A stretch of 10,000 nt of DNA from NCBI GenBank assembly GCA_009663005.1, contig CM018916.1:4587943-4597942 (forward strand). Reading direction: 5' to 3'. Numbering within the stretch: position 1 is the stretch's first letter; the number at the start of each line of letters is the position of its first letter. Positions 1 through 8,792 of this stretch are shown here, piece by piece. The translations under genes were made by a program, and so were the position numbers. The notes below the pieces were generated by a model, which was given only the letters and a program-made list of their open reading frames with translations, was not told the DNA's origin and made no database searches. The stretch is from Actinidia chinensis (Eukaryota; Streptophyta; Magnoliopsida; Ericales; Actinidiaceae).

Positions 1-127
1 ATAACTCGGAGTCTTTAATCACCGTTACATGGACACTTTATAATAAACTTCAACCGGTCCTTGGGCGTTAGCTATTGGACTTGGACCATCCAAGTGGACT
101 TCGACTCTCCGATGGCTGAACTCACCA
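1..127 (-). repeat. 3' LTR of the copia element, cut by the window edge
   Basis: This is the partial direct copy of the right-hand LTR, corresponding to roughly 2929-3054. Reading the minus strand, it begins TGGTGAGTTCAGCC at position 127, against TGGTGAGTCCAGCC at 3054 in the other copy. The bases just outside the shared TGGTGAG differ, which sets the LTR boundary. The two copies differ by many substitutions and small indels over this stretch, so the insertion is old. Confidence 0.82.
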
Positions 128-131
128 ATCT

Positions 132-143
132 ATCTCCCCCTCC
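132..143 (-). other. Polypurine tract of the copia element
   Basis: On the minus strand this reads GGAGGGGGAGAT and lies four bases before the start of the 3' LTR. A purine tract at this place primes plus-strand DNA synthesis during reverse transcription. Position, strand and composition all agree with the element's orientation. Confidence 0.75.
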
Positions 144-779
144 AGTCCACAATTGAGGGGTAATCCGATGTCTTCAGTTGTCCTTTCTGATATCTTCTAT
201 ATCTCTCTCCCCCATAAGAGTGCAATACAGGCATTCGAGAGACCTTATCTCATCAACGGCTACTCACTTCCCCACCGAAGTTATGCACCTCCACACCGAA
301 TGCTTGTGCAACCTTCGCACCGAGGTGCCTGCACCCCTCCACTGGGTGATCCACACACCCCACCGGGTGCGCCTCAAGTACGTCACTTTGCGAGTTGGTC
401 GTGGCTCCATCTTTCCTCCCTTGTGCGCACAACTAGAGAGATCACCACCACTGATCAAACTCGAGGCAAAAATAGACTAGTTTCGGCGTCGCTGCGTCCT
501 TCGTTGTATTCAGCCTTGCTCAAAATTGACTTAGTCGCCTTCCTCTGACTTCTCTATGGACTCCTTCACTGGTTTCACCACTCTGTCTAAGCCAAACTTC
601 CGTACATATCCCCCATATCTCTTTCGCTCTGTACACTTCGGATACCCTAGGTAACCCCTGCCGCTTGCGTTGCGTACCTCTGTGCAATGGTGGCGTCTCT
701 TGTCCTTATTCTTGCTATCCCACTGACCCATGTCGGACAATAGCTCTTCATATCTGAACACTTCCCTCCAAATCGGTAT
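144..779 (-). other. Unassigned inner part of the copia element
   Basis: This is internal element sequence between the protease remnant and the polypurine tract. On the minus strand a 117-codon frame overlaps it at 531-884. Its N-terminal part continues the protease homology, and the rest (basic, rich in K, R and E) is not recognisable to me. By position it could hold what remains of the pre-integrase region or of the 3' end of pol. No integrase zinc finger, DDE core or reverse transcriptase YVDD-type box was seen. The deletion junction is probably here, but I cannot place it. Confidence 0.45.
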
Positions 780-1140
780 AAAAAAACCTCTCGTCTTCTT
801 TCCCCACAAGCACCTCCTTGTTTTCCTTGGAAACTCTGAGAATTCCTCCACTAGCGTATAGTTGCATTCCTTTGAATCTAGCATCCCAATCGAATCAAAT
901 TTTTCTATAGATTAGAAACATACCTTACCGGTCATTCAACGTCCACAACAGCATAGCTCCCGTCCCTTGGCCATGCGAAACTAGACCTGATCCTCTGGCC
1001 AACAACTCGGCTAGACGTGTTGTTTCGCCATCCCCTATAACGTTCCTCGCATTGTGCATATGTATAAACCCCTCTCGATCTCTTCACAAGTGGTAAGCAC
1101 GCTTGATTCAATACCCAATCTGACTTTCATCTTCCAATAC
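780..1140 (-). pseudogene. Broken copia protease region
   Basis: This follows gag on the minus strand. Around 1112-1083 a WVL...AC segment lines up with the family's catalytic WxLDSA/G motif, but the catalytic aspartate codon now reads as asparagine and the following residues are shifted. Further on, a TTSRVVG segment (about 1017-997) and a KNLIRLG...LDSKECNYT segment (about 912-850) match the conserved stretch with which copia proteases end. A GKKTRG stretch near 800 continues the match. The segments sit in different frames with stops between them. In an active element the protease cleaves the Gag-Pol polyprotein inside the virus-like particle; this copy cannot be functional. Confidence 0.78.
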
Positions 1141-1211
1141 GGTAGGAAACGTCATCTCATCATCATCACCCATCACTGTTTGTCATTGTGTATCTGAAGA
1201 CTGATCTTGTT

Positions 1212-1972
1212 CTTTAACTTTGGACAATCCCTCCCTTGATATGCCCCTCCTGGTTGTAATAAAAGCACCTAACAATGCGACCCGCGCCTGTGACCTCTAT
1301 CGTCCTTTTCCAGTCCCTTGTGATGACCTCTTCCTTGACCTCGTGCCTCTTTCCCTGCTTTCCTCTGGATTAGGGCCGCAACTCACCTGATCTGTCCTAA
1401 CCCATCTCTCTCATTCGAGCCCTTCAATTGAATAAGGCTCCGATGACCATACTCGTAGTCAATTCCAAATCCATTCAGCGCTGAATTCCTGAGAAAAACC
1501 ACATGTCCTCCTGACTCTCTGGCAAGGAAACTCAGAGCATGGCCTTCATCTCATCGTCAAAGCAGTAGCGTTAAAACCTAGTCACTGATTGACCCAATTC
1601 TGGAACTCGTCGTTAGTTCCCCACTATAGTCTCTCTCTAAAACTTCAAATTCACAAGCCTCATCATCAATAGGCTTTATTCAAGTACTTCGCCTGGTACA
1701 TCTCCTCCAACTTGATCCATACTCATAGCACGCGTCTCTTGTGCTACAATATGGAACACCTCGTGTCTAATGCCCTGTTTGATATCCAACGTCTTCCTGT
1801 TCTCTTCCTCCAATCCTCATCGCTACGTCGCTAAAGGTTTTTCTCATTTATTTCCAAATGGTCGTGCAAATATCCTTGCAAAATATGATGTCCTCCCATC
1901 TAGATTTTTTTTCCATATGGCGTACTTCGTCGCTGAAAGTAAGATCATCGGTCCCAAACAATGCTCCGCCAT
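1212..1972 (-). pseudogene. Broken copia gag (UBN2-type) with CCHC zinc knuckle
   Basis: Gag forms the capsid that packages element RNA. The likely original start is the ATG at 1972, followed by MAEHCLGPM and then an IWK segment typical of the gag N-terminus. Further on are a DEDW segment (about 1830), a KLEEMYQAKYLN segment (about 1720-1685) and an RLVNLKF segment after a frame switch, all typical of the retrotransposon gag-polypeptide (UBN2) family. An arginine/glycine-rich stretch near 1330-1270 precedes the zinc knuckle at 1268-1212. The knuckle reads CFYYNQEGHIK and then, in the next frame, RDCPKLK. The second zinc-binding cysteine is now tyrosine, and a one-base insertion separates the histidine from the last cysteine. 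Stops and frame switches throughout mark it as a pseudogene. Confidence 0.85.
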
Positions 1973-2035
1973 CTTACTTCTCCCAAATAGAAGAAAAATC
2001 TCTAAAAACCAATCCGCGATATCCGGATGCCAAGA

Positions 2036-2340
2036 AATCTCAGGAAGGGCTAACTGTCAAAATCAGAAATTTTCTGGGATCAAACTATCAAATCACAAAT
2101 TTCTGGGGCAAATCCGATAAAATAAAAGTTTTGGAGCTAAATTGACAAATCAAATAGTTCTGGGCTAATTAAAAATAACCGAAACTTCAGGAACTAAATT
2201 ATAATTAATCATTAACTCTAGGGATTCAATCTGTCAATTAAACATAAATTCTAGGGACCAAACTGTAATTATCCAAAAATTCAGGGGCTAAAAGTTGTAA
2301 TTTACTCTGTCAAAGTTCAATGGGTCAATTGGTCCTGTCA
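2036..2340. repeat. Degenerate minisatellite of about 30-bp units in the element leader
   Basis: On the plus strand about nine successive units share the pattern ATTCTGGGGCTAAATTGTNAA, with unit lengths of roughly 28-34 bases. Recognisable cores include tctgggatcaaact, tctggggcaaatc, tttggagctaaattg, tctgggctaatt, caggaactaaatt, tagggattcaatctg, tagggaccaaactg and caggggctaaaag. The array lies between the 5' LTR and the gag start, in the untranslated leader of the copia element. No unit is a perfect copy of its neighbour, so the array is old. Function unknown. Confidence 0.75.
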
Positions 2341-2564
2341 ACGCTGACTGGGCGCGTTGCTGGCTAAATCTCACTCATCGATCTTTAATCGGGCGCGTAG
2401 GGCGCGTCCCGGACTCCGTTTCTGATGCGTTTTTGAACTGGATTTCGTTCGACGAGACGAATAACTGGTGGTAATTAAAAATTATTTTTTACAACTTTCC
2501 CGTACACCCGAATTTTGACCTGGCTCCGAATCGCCTCCACCTACCTTTGAATAACCCAATTGTT

Positions 2565-3054
2565 TGGCTCAACAATTACCAATCACACACACCGCAAAAG
2601 ATAATAAAAGATTTACGTGGTTCTGCCAACGATGCCTACGTCCACGGAGAGAAATCAGCAATCCACTATCAAACGATGGATTAAACAACGGAGGATACAT
2701 CGGTCGCTCACTCACACACCTCTCTCTCAATCTCTCTTGCTTGCCTCTCAATCTCACCTCACAGAATTTCTCTCATCAACCCACAACACAGTAAACGCAC
2801 GTAGAAAATCTAAGCACCCTAACCCTCCCTTTTACTAGACCAATGTAGGAGGTGGTTGACTCCCTAACATAATACATATCATTATCCTAACAATGAGGAA
2901 CAAAAAGATAAAGACTCCAAAGAGTTCTAAATACTCGAGAGTTTCACCGTCACATGGCCAACGCATATGAAAACTCCATCGGGCTTGGGCTTAGCTATTG
3001 GACTTGGACTCATCCAAGTGGACTGGGACTCCTCTACGAGGGCTGGACTCACCA
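2565..3054 (-). repeat. 5' LTR of the copia element
   Basis: This is an LTR of about 490 bp. On the minus strand it starts TGG at 3054 and appears to end CCA at 2565, giving the expected short inverted termini. The outer 126 bases match the partial copy at 1-127. The inner half is CT-rich on the plus strand (CTCTC runs at 2700-2770). In a live element this LTR would hold the promoter and polyadenylation signal. The right boundary is well supported by the comparison of copies; the left boundary is inferred only from the terminal CCA, because the matching part of the other LTR is outside the window. The terminus is followed by a poor match to a tRNA primer-binding site. Confidence 0.8.
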
Positions 3055-3300
3055 GTTTATTCATATCAAGCAAAAAAAAACTACGAGATCTCAACACGTT
3101 TATCGTACAACCGATTCAACAAGAGAGAAAACAAACAGATAAGACATTAAAACCGACTGCACAATAATCAAAGATAAACAAAAGACAACACGATTGGACC
3201 ATCAGAAATCTTCAGATATGAGTAGAGAAATCGATTGTTGCCAGAAGCTACGATTGAAATATTTACGAATCACCTGAAAGAGACGAGAAGCACCTTTAAA
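3055..3300. other. Unassigned spacer
   Basis: These 246 bases lie between the copia LTR and the inverted-repeat element. The stretch is A-rich on the plus strand, with no long open frame of convincing composition, no inverted repeat and no family I recognise. It is presumably host DNA or older element debris into which both neighbours inserted. Confidence 0.4.
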
Positions 3301-3643
3301 GCTCGTTTGGGTTGGAGGACATGGGGGGAAAGGATAAATTTAGAGGGGAATAATTTTTTAACGTTGTTTTGATACTTTTTAGATGTTTGGATAAGGGTGG
3401 AGATAACGAAGAAAATATATAAAGAGAAATAAAATATAAAATATTTTTAGATATTAAAATATATATTTTTATTTTTCTCTATATATAAAAAAGATACAGT
3501 TGTTTCTCTTTATATATTTTTTGCTTATCCCCCACCACCCTATCTTCCGAATACTTTAGTTAGGGTCCCTATAGGCACTCAAACCTTATCTGCCTCCGTG
3601 TGCATAAATTATCCGCCTCCATATCATCACAGCCAGCCAAACG
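3301..3643. mobile_element. MITE-like long inverted-repeat element
   Basis: The left end reads gctCGTTTGGgttgg and the right end ccagCCAAACG, an inverted pair (3304-3310 with 3637-3643). Two further inverted pairs nest inside it in the right order. ggataagggtgg near 3389-3400 pairs with ccaccctatc at 3535-3544 with one indel. A perfect 15-base pair joins 3415-3429 to 3503-3517. Spacing is nearly symmetric, so the whole unit could fold as one long imperfect hairpin. It has no coding capacity. This is the structure of a non-autonomous DNA transposon. The superfamily is not clear, and I see no convincing target-site duplication. The right terminus is interrupted by the solo LTR, and the final bases CCC may continue at 5884-5886. 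Confidence 0.62.
3639..3643. repeat. Left target-site duplication of the solo LTR (AAACG)
   Basis: The five bases AAACG immediately precede the LTR terminus TG and recur exactly after its terminus CA at 5879-5883. A 5-bp duplication is the normal footprint of a plant LTR-retrotransposon integrase. Confidence 0.85.
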
Positions 3644-5878
3644 TGGAACGACCCACCCCGATGCTCACGTGGTCCACGCGGATCGAGCGTCATCACTTTG
3701 AATTTTTCTTAGTAAAATTTTTCTTTTGAAAACTGTTTGTTTCTTTCTTTAAAACTTGTTCGTGTGCGTAAGCGAAATATCGATATTTTATTTTTGGAAT
3801 AATAAAACTCAATATTAAATCATTCATTTGAAATCACAATCCCATTACGGGAGAGAGACTGTACCTGTCTTAACATTCATTACTACTCAATACAACATTA
3901 CATTTCAAAAAGCCCATCGGACTTTTCCCCTAGTCCGGACCTATACACATAAATTTATTGTTCTTATTTACATAACATGATTCTACTATTTTAACTCCAC
4001 TTGATTTCCTTTATCACCTGAAATATTGTCAAAAACATATTCTTAAGCCATTGCTAGCGTATAACCAAATCTCTAACATAGTTTTATTCATACATATCAA
4101 AACTAAAAATACCATGGTAGATGCATATAACATACTAGCGTGAAGAAAGATAAAACATTTATCTTCGCAATCCACACACTTGTTTCAAACAAATTCATGC
4201 GTTGTACTTTTATTTTGACTATATTCGAGTCAACATAATTCTTTGGACACATACATTGTGCACATGACCTCCCGTCCTTAGTCGGGTTGATAAGCTGATT
4301 TTCCACACCCCCTTGAAGTCGGGGCATGCCGACCGAGTACTCTTTCCCCGAAAGGTAGAACATGATGGGTACTATGCATATACATACAAATCTTTTTTTC
4401 AAAAGATTCATATCTATTCCATGGATTTGAATTGGCATAGCATCCTCATTTCATGCATATATCATATCATCAAAAGTATTTACTCTACTTTATAGATTTA
4501 GGTTACTTACCTACCTTTAGAGAAAAGGGTTACTTACTTACTTTGCTTGCTTTGGTATTGGTGTTTAAACTCGCTCGTCATGTTCCTTAGGCTATCGGAT
4601 CGATTCCTATACATTTCATTTGTGCGACATAATTACGATTAATATATTTACTTAAGTATTTATTATTAACAAGTTTTTTTTTAAGTACTGGCTAAACCAT
4701 ACAATGTTTTGTTATTTAAAACTAATTTTTGGTAAACCTAAACTGTTGAAAAATTTTCCAACTCGCTTAAACTGAAAAAAATCAACTCAGTTTTTTCCTG
4801 TTTCGAACTTGCAAGTCTGTTTTGGGGCCCTTTAGATTTTGATTTGAAAAATACCATTTGCAATAATTTGTAGGTATTTAAAATAAGTACTAATTCCCGA
4901 ACACTTGAATCAGCTAAAAATGGTTTTCGTATGAAGAAGTTATGGCGAAAATACCGACATGGGTTTGGGAAATAACAATCTGACGAAATTCAAGTTTTTC
5001 TACTCATACTTCCATTCTATTTTCTACCCTTAAACTTGGAATTGAAAATTTTGTATTGCACGATAACTTGTAGATATATTTTAAGTATCTTTCATATGAA
5101 CTTAAATCACATCAACGGATATCATATGAGGGAGTTGCGGTCCAAAATAACTCTGCTTGTGTCCGGTGCATAACATCGTATTCACTGCATACGAAATTTG
5201 ATTCCAGAAAAGATTTCAAACAAATGATAAATTTTTGGGATACTTGACTAAGATTTACACTAAATATGAGTTGCTTAATTTTTAACATATCAGAATTTAG
5301 CAGGAGTGGAGAAAGAATTTGATGTTTACCTCAAATTGAAATTAACACATTAGATATGAAGATCTGGCTCCCATGATCATCATACTAAAATTTTCACATT
5401 GATCTGATATCATCTTACCGTTGATCTGCACCCCTCTCTTTCATGATCAAACTTACCACAACCATATAATTTCTACCCATTTCTTTCCTCTCTCTCTCTT
5501 CTCTTTTTTTGCCTCTTCTCTTCCCTTCATCCGGAGTTTTCTTCCTCCCTTTTATAGATTTTATCAAGTATATTTATAGTAAATATTTTATTTTATTATT
5601 TTATTATTTTATTATTTTCTTTTTTTTTTCTTTTCCGTTCCTTTCGCGCCCTCTTTCCGGCCGAAGCTTTTCGGCGGGACAAAGTCACTTCAAGTACACT
5701 TCATCCCCTCCAACTTCTAATTCTATTAGATCATCTCAATTTAAAGTCCTCTTTAATTTTAATCCAAAATTTACTAAACTTCAATTTAACCCGGAACAAA
5801 TTATGCCTTAAATTAAATTCACAAAAGTGTTTTTTTTTATTTCTGAATAACTATAGGTAATTTAGAGTCAGGATATCA
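3644..5878 (-). mobile_element. Solo LTR, Ty3-gypsy-like, 2235 bp
   Basis: The segment begins TGGAACGACCCACCCC and ends GGATATCA on the plus strand, so it has TG...CA termini, and it is flanked on both sides by the identical pentamer AAACG. No gag, pol, primer-binding site or polypurine tract lies inside, and 2.2 kb suits a large plant gypsy LTR. Orientation is inferred as minus: in remembered plant gypsy LTRs the 3' end resembles GGGTGGGTCGTTCCA and an internal TTTCAGGTGATAA segment lies shortly before it, here at about 4028-4016. The segment contains a polypyrimidine tract (5480-5530), a small hairpin (5660-5675) and a TTTTATTA microsatellite. Open frames inside it (4103-4438 minus, 5509-5811 plus) have no recognisable protein. 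Solo LTRs form when the two LTRs of a full element recombine and delete the interior. Confidence 0.85.
5591..5618. repeat. Microsatellite, 3.5 copies of TTTTATTA
   Basis: A perfect period-8 run inside the solo LTR, followed by a long T tract at 5619-5632. It may be variable between individuals. Confidence 0.85.
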
Positions 5879-5883
5879 AAACG
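5879..5883. repeat. Right target-site duplication of the solo LTR (AAACG)
   Basis: Exact copy of the pentamer at 3639-3643, immediately after the LTR terminus CA. Joining the flanks across the LTR gives ccagccaaacgcccgg, the uninterrupted end of the inverted-repeat element. Confidence 0.85.
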
Positions 5884-6720
5884 CCCGGAAAGTTATCCGT
5901 GAGAAAAGTTAATCCCCCTTTAAATTCGATAGCCAAACCTACCCTAAGCTGGAAACACATTTCTTTTCTTTTATTTTTCCTTGCTTGTATAGTACAATTT
6001 TATAGTGGTCAGGAATTGAAAACCCTACGGGTAACTTTCCTGGAGTCCTTCTTGCAATTAACCATGGAAACCCTACCAGGGCGTTGGCAGAAGGATTTGT
6101 TTTGAGTGGATTCAAATGGGGATCATTTGAGGGTGTATTTTCAAATGAGGGAGGATTTATATAAGGGGGCCACCTTTTAAGAAGGGTGGATTTGTAGTTT
6201 GGTGTTTGGATGTGTTTGGAGAATTGGGATTTTGAAAGTTGGATAAACTGTCAACAGACAAAATTACCCCCATCGTCAGTAATTAGTTGTTAATATTAAT
6301 AATTTTCGTTGATTAGATAAAATATTATATTAATTAATATTAGATGATTAAAATCAAAAAGTTACTTTAATATTAATCTAATATTTAAAAATATATAATT
6401 CATTTTTTTTTGGTTTAATTATTCCAAAATTAATTATGTATCTTTTAGGTAAAAATATATGACTTCAAATTTACAATTCACAACGGAAATTCAGAGAGCA
6501 AGCTGCATTTAAAGGTTATTTAATGCTCATGGATTTTTGGCCTGGAAAATGCAATTTTTAAATTGCATCACAAAGTTCACAACCCTCAAAAACCATAAAG
6601 GAATATTAATCAAATGACCTGAAAACGAATAACATTCCCCCTCCAGGGGAACAATCCATATGGCATTATATTCCATTAGCTTAGTTTATTAGTACAAATC
6701 AATATACATAATCAAATACC
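5884..6720. other. AT-rich spacer without a recognisable gene
   Basis: The first 350 bases are mixed sequence; a 68-codon frame at 5899-6105 shows no family resemblance. From about 6240 the DNA is strongly AT-rich. Small inverted repeats are present: AATATTAGAT at 6336-6345 with its complement at 6376-6385, and a perfect palindrome ATGCAATTT-TT-AAATTGCAT at 6549-6568. The stretch around 6198-6270 (gtttggatgtgtttggagaattggg...) resembles dispersed repeats common in plant intergenic DNA, but I could not define its ends. Confidence 0.4.
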
Positions 6721-6724
6721 AATG

Positions 6725-7680
6725 TTTCAATCATTTCCTAACCCTCACTCACTACCGTTCCCAACACCCACAACTGTCATCTAAGTTCACATGTGATTGA
6801 AATTTAAACATTCTGAGCCTCAATTCAACCAATATTCACACTAACCCGGCAAGAAGAAAGAAGGGAGCCCCATATAACACCATTTGGGACTGATAGGCAT
6901 ATTTCTAATGAAATCTCGAGACTTTTCTAATCCCTAGCTCGACAAAGAAGATCCACAATGCATAATAATGGTCTCACTCTGGCTCCAAACCATATTCAAC
7001 CATCGAGTTGAAGTGAAACAGGCCTTGTTGAACAAAACATGCATGGCGGCAGGAGAGAGAACCCCAAGATAAGTGATGGTTTCGGTTTTCCGTTTTTTCT
7101 ACTTCTCTTCATCTCTTCAAGAGATGAATCCCTCCAAGCGAGCCCGTGCTGAGCATAACCCAACAATCCTAGAGTTCCATGTCACAGATCTTTTGTATAA
7201 TGCATACTTTTGACATATACAATGCTTCTTTCACATCGCCACACTTACAATACATAAGATAAGAGCATTTGAACATGAATATATGAATCAAAACCCATTT
7301 GAACTGTTTGACTGAACACGCTTCCTTGCCCAGACACCCACTGCATGTTCATGCCTCAAACGCAAAACACGCACGAGGTGTAAAATCATTGGGCTCACGG
7401 TTGAGTTTCTCACCAAGTAGAGCTCTCCAAACATACGCGTCAACTGCCCCTCTTGCTCAAAACGAGCAATGATCTCTCCAAGAACACTACACATTTCTCA
7501 CGGCAATTTCATCAATACAACTTAGTCAACCACTGCTTATTTAACTACATTTACAGTACAAACCAATCAGAGAATTCCCAACTAGACGTTGCTAAAAAAA
7601 CCACTTTAATACCATCAATGAATTGAATTCCCACCTGAAACAGAGAACTCAAAGCAAGTACAAAACAACTTGGGTTAGCC
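6725..7680 (-). pseudogene. Pentatricopeptide repeat (PLS-class, E-type) protein pseudogene, At2g37320-like
   Basis: Intact members are organelle-targeted RNA-binding proteins. Reading the minus strand, successive remnants appear in the order of a PLS-type PPR protein. VGIQF (about 7630) is followed by VGNSLIGLYCKC (about 7580-7545), DEIAVRNV (about 7523-7500), then IARFEQEG and VRNSTVSP in the 68-codon frame at 7288-7494. Next come a FDSYIHV segment (about 7290-7270), a CGDVKEAL-like stretch, GYAQHGLAW (about 7145), LLCRA (about 6945), and NMPISPNGVIWGSLLSSCRV (about 6905-6850), which is the start of the E motif. Repeat spacing is as expected, but stops (inside LYCKC...ISSG and after RNV) and several frame switches break the frame throughout. 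The order and wording resemble Arabidopsis At2g37320 as I remember it. The upstream part of the gene was not found with certainty. Confidence 0.9.
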
Positions 7681-8030
7681 ATCACACCCTTCTCTGTGAT
7701 CCGAAATTATACAAACGAAACAAAACATGTAAGATGGTTTTTGCAATCTCTGTGTGTAATCCATATATTATTGGATTGGGTAATTGTCGGGTAATTTTTT
7801 TTTTAACACACAACACCAAAAAACAATAGAACCCATTTCCCCAGTCAATTTGAAAATCAAAACAGATTCTTCATAATCCATTTGAGTAAACAAAGATAAA
7901 CCAAATTATATGTCTATTAATCCAAACTCAAATCGTCACATCTAATAGAAAACAAAAATCGACCCTGTAAGTGAAATCGCAGATTTCATAAAACATAGAT
8001 TTGAGAGAGAAAAGTAACCTTTTGCGATAA
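7681..8030. other. AT-rich spacer, possibly former intron
   Basis: This stretch lies upstream of the PPR pseudogene on its strand, with no protein resemblance. On the minus strand a possible donor (AAAAG|GTTACTTTT near 8018) and a possible acceptor (TTCTCTGTTTCAG|GTGGG near 7637) would frame a stretch of about 380 bases. The latter coincides with the first PPR-like residues, so splicing here is conceivable but unproven. Confidence 0.3.
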
Positions 8031-8368
8031 GTGTGCCATCGTCTTCGACGACCTAACAGCTTCGGCTCAGAGGCTTTTCCAACTCCCCTCCCTGTTGTTG
8101 TCGCATCCTGGTTCTTGGGGAACTTGACCATGCCCCTGAAAGGGCATAACGCTCACTCCACCATGCACCCGACTCCTCCTCCGCGTGACCACCGAGCCGG
8201 GGGTAGCCCTGTCCGTGTCCACTCTCCGGCTTTGGGCTGGATTTGGAGGCCAGTGGGAGAAGAAAACCAGGAAGAGGAAACTGGTCGCAAAACCTGAGAG
8301 ATGGAGAGAAGAGGGAGAAGAAATTCGGGAGATGGCCAAATCCGGGGCCATCTCCTAACGCCAAACAA
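8031..8368 (-). other. GC-rich block open in several minus-strand frames, unassigned
   Basis: This block is clearly richer in G and C, with more CpG, than the AT-rich DNA on both sides. On the minus strand three overlapping frames stay open: 8053-8364 (103 codons), 8067-8351 (94) and 8153-8368 (71). A fourth at 7928-8131 begins MVKFPKNQDATTTGRG and contains the basic stretch GRRRRW. I recognise none of them. Openness in several frames is what GC-rich non-coding DNA gives by chance. The block could be the former promoter and first exon of the decayed PPR gene on the same strand, a CpG-rich 5' leader of an unknown transcript, or an inserted fragment. It ends at ctaacgccaaacaagttg, which resembles a DNA-transposon terminus. 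Confidence 0.35.
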
Positions 8369-8792
8369 GTTGTACGGGTTTTAACTTCCCTCTTTTTTGT
8401 TTGGGTAAAGTACCAATAAAGTTCACTGAAATATGTATGGTTAATAGTGGTTAATTTATAGAAACTCCCAAGTTTTATTGACTTAATATTTTCTTCTCAT
8501 TAAATTAGTTAATTGCATATATTGTACGTGTGCCTATTTTTTTTTTGAGATTTTTTTATTTGATTTGGTTTTATAATTTTTTTACTTCTCCTAACGAGAT
8601 GAGTCTGAAAGTTAAAAATTTTGTATTTAATTTAAAAAAAAATAATTAAAGACAAAAAAATTAATGATTTTTTATTCAAATTTGAACAAAAACATTATAT
8701 TTTAAACTCTTTTTATAAGAAGAAATCGGAAAAAATATGAAAAATGATTAAAAAAAATCACGAAAAAAAACAGAAATTCTACTGTAACCAAA
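8369..8792. other. AT-rich spacer, no gene seen
   Basis: Very AT-rich DNA with repeated A and T runs (8539-8547, 8633-8645, 8751-8770). There is no open frame of note, no recognisable element and no clear regulatory site. Confidence 0.5.

Larger units (their letters stand above)
1..3054 (-). mobile_element. Internally deleted Ty1-copia-type LTR retrotransposon
   Basis: Seen directly: the first 127 bases and the segment ending at 3054 are diverged direct copies. An 18-base block is identical at 68-85 and 2991-3008, and flanking blocks match in the same order. Between them, on the minus strand, lie gag-like and protease-like remnants in the order expected of a copia element, and a polypurine tract adjoins the inner edge of the left LTR. 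Known of the family: an autonomous copia element carries gag, protease, integrase, reverse transcriptase and RNase H in about 4-5 kb. Here only about 2.4 kb separates the LTRs and I recognise nothing beyond the protease, so the pol core appears deleted. Many frame switches and stops show it is old and inactive. The outer left boundary and its target-site duplication lie outside the window. Confidence 0.85.

Noticed and set aside
153..548. Plus-strand 131-codon open frame
   Set aside because: It lies antisense inside the copia element, starts in element-internal sequence, has no recognisable domain, and overlaps equally long frames in other phases.
1770..2145. Two overlapping plus-strand frames
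   Set aside because: They are antisense to the gag N-terminus and run into the leader repeat array; their open state follows from the repeat composition.
2515..2564. Possible tRNA-Met primer-binding site next to the 5' LTR
   Set aside because: The minus strand just inside the LTR has AATTGGGTTATTCAAAGG and, further on, GGAGCCAGGTC. These resemble parts of the usual site but are separated by about 25 bases, so I do not call it.
4103..4438. Minus-strand 111-codon frame inside the solo LTR
   Set aside because: It lies wholly inside an LTR, has no domain, and its composition is that of AT-rich non-coding DNA.
5509..5811. Plus-strand 100-codon frame rich in F, Y and I
   Set aside because: It is produced by the pyrimidine tract and the TTTTATTA microsatellite in the LTR, not by a membrane protein.
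7104..7126. Short hairpin catctcttcaagagatg
   Set aside because: It falls inside the PPR coding remnant, where the sequence is explained by the protein it once encoded (an E-E-M-K segment).
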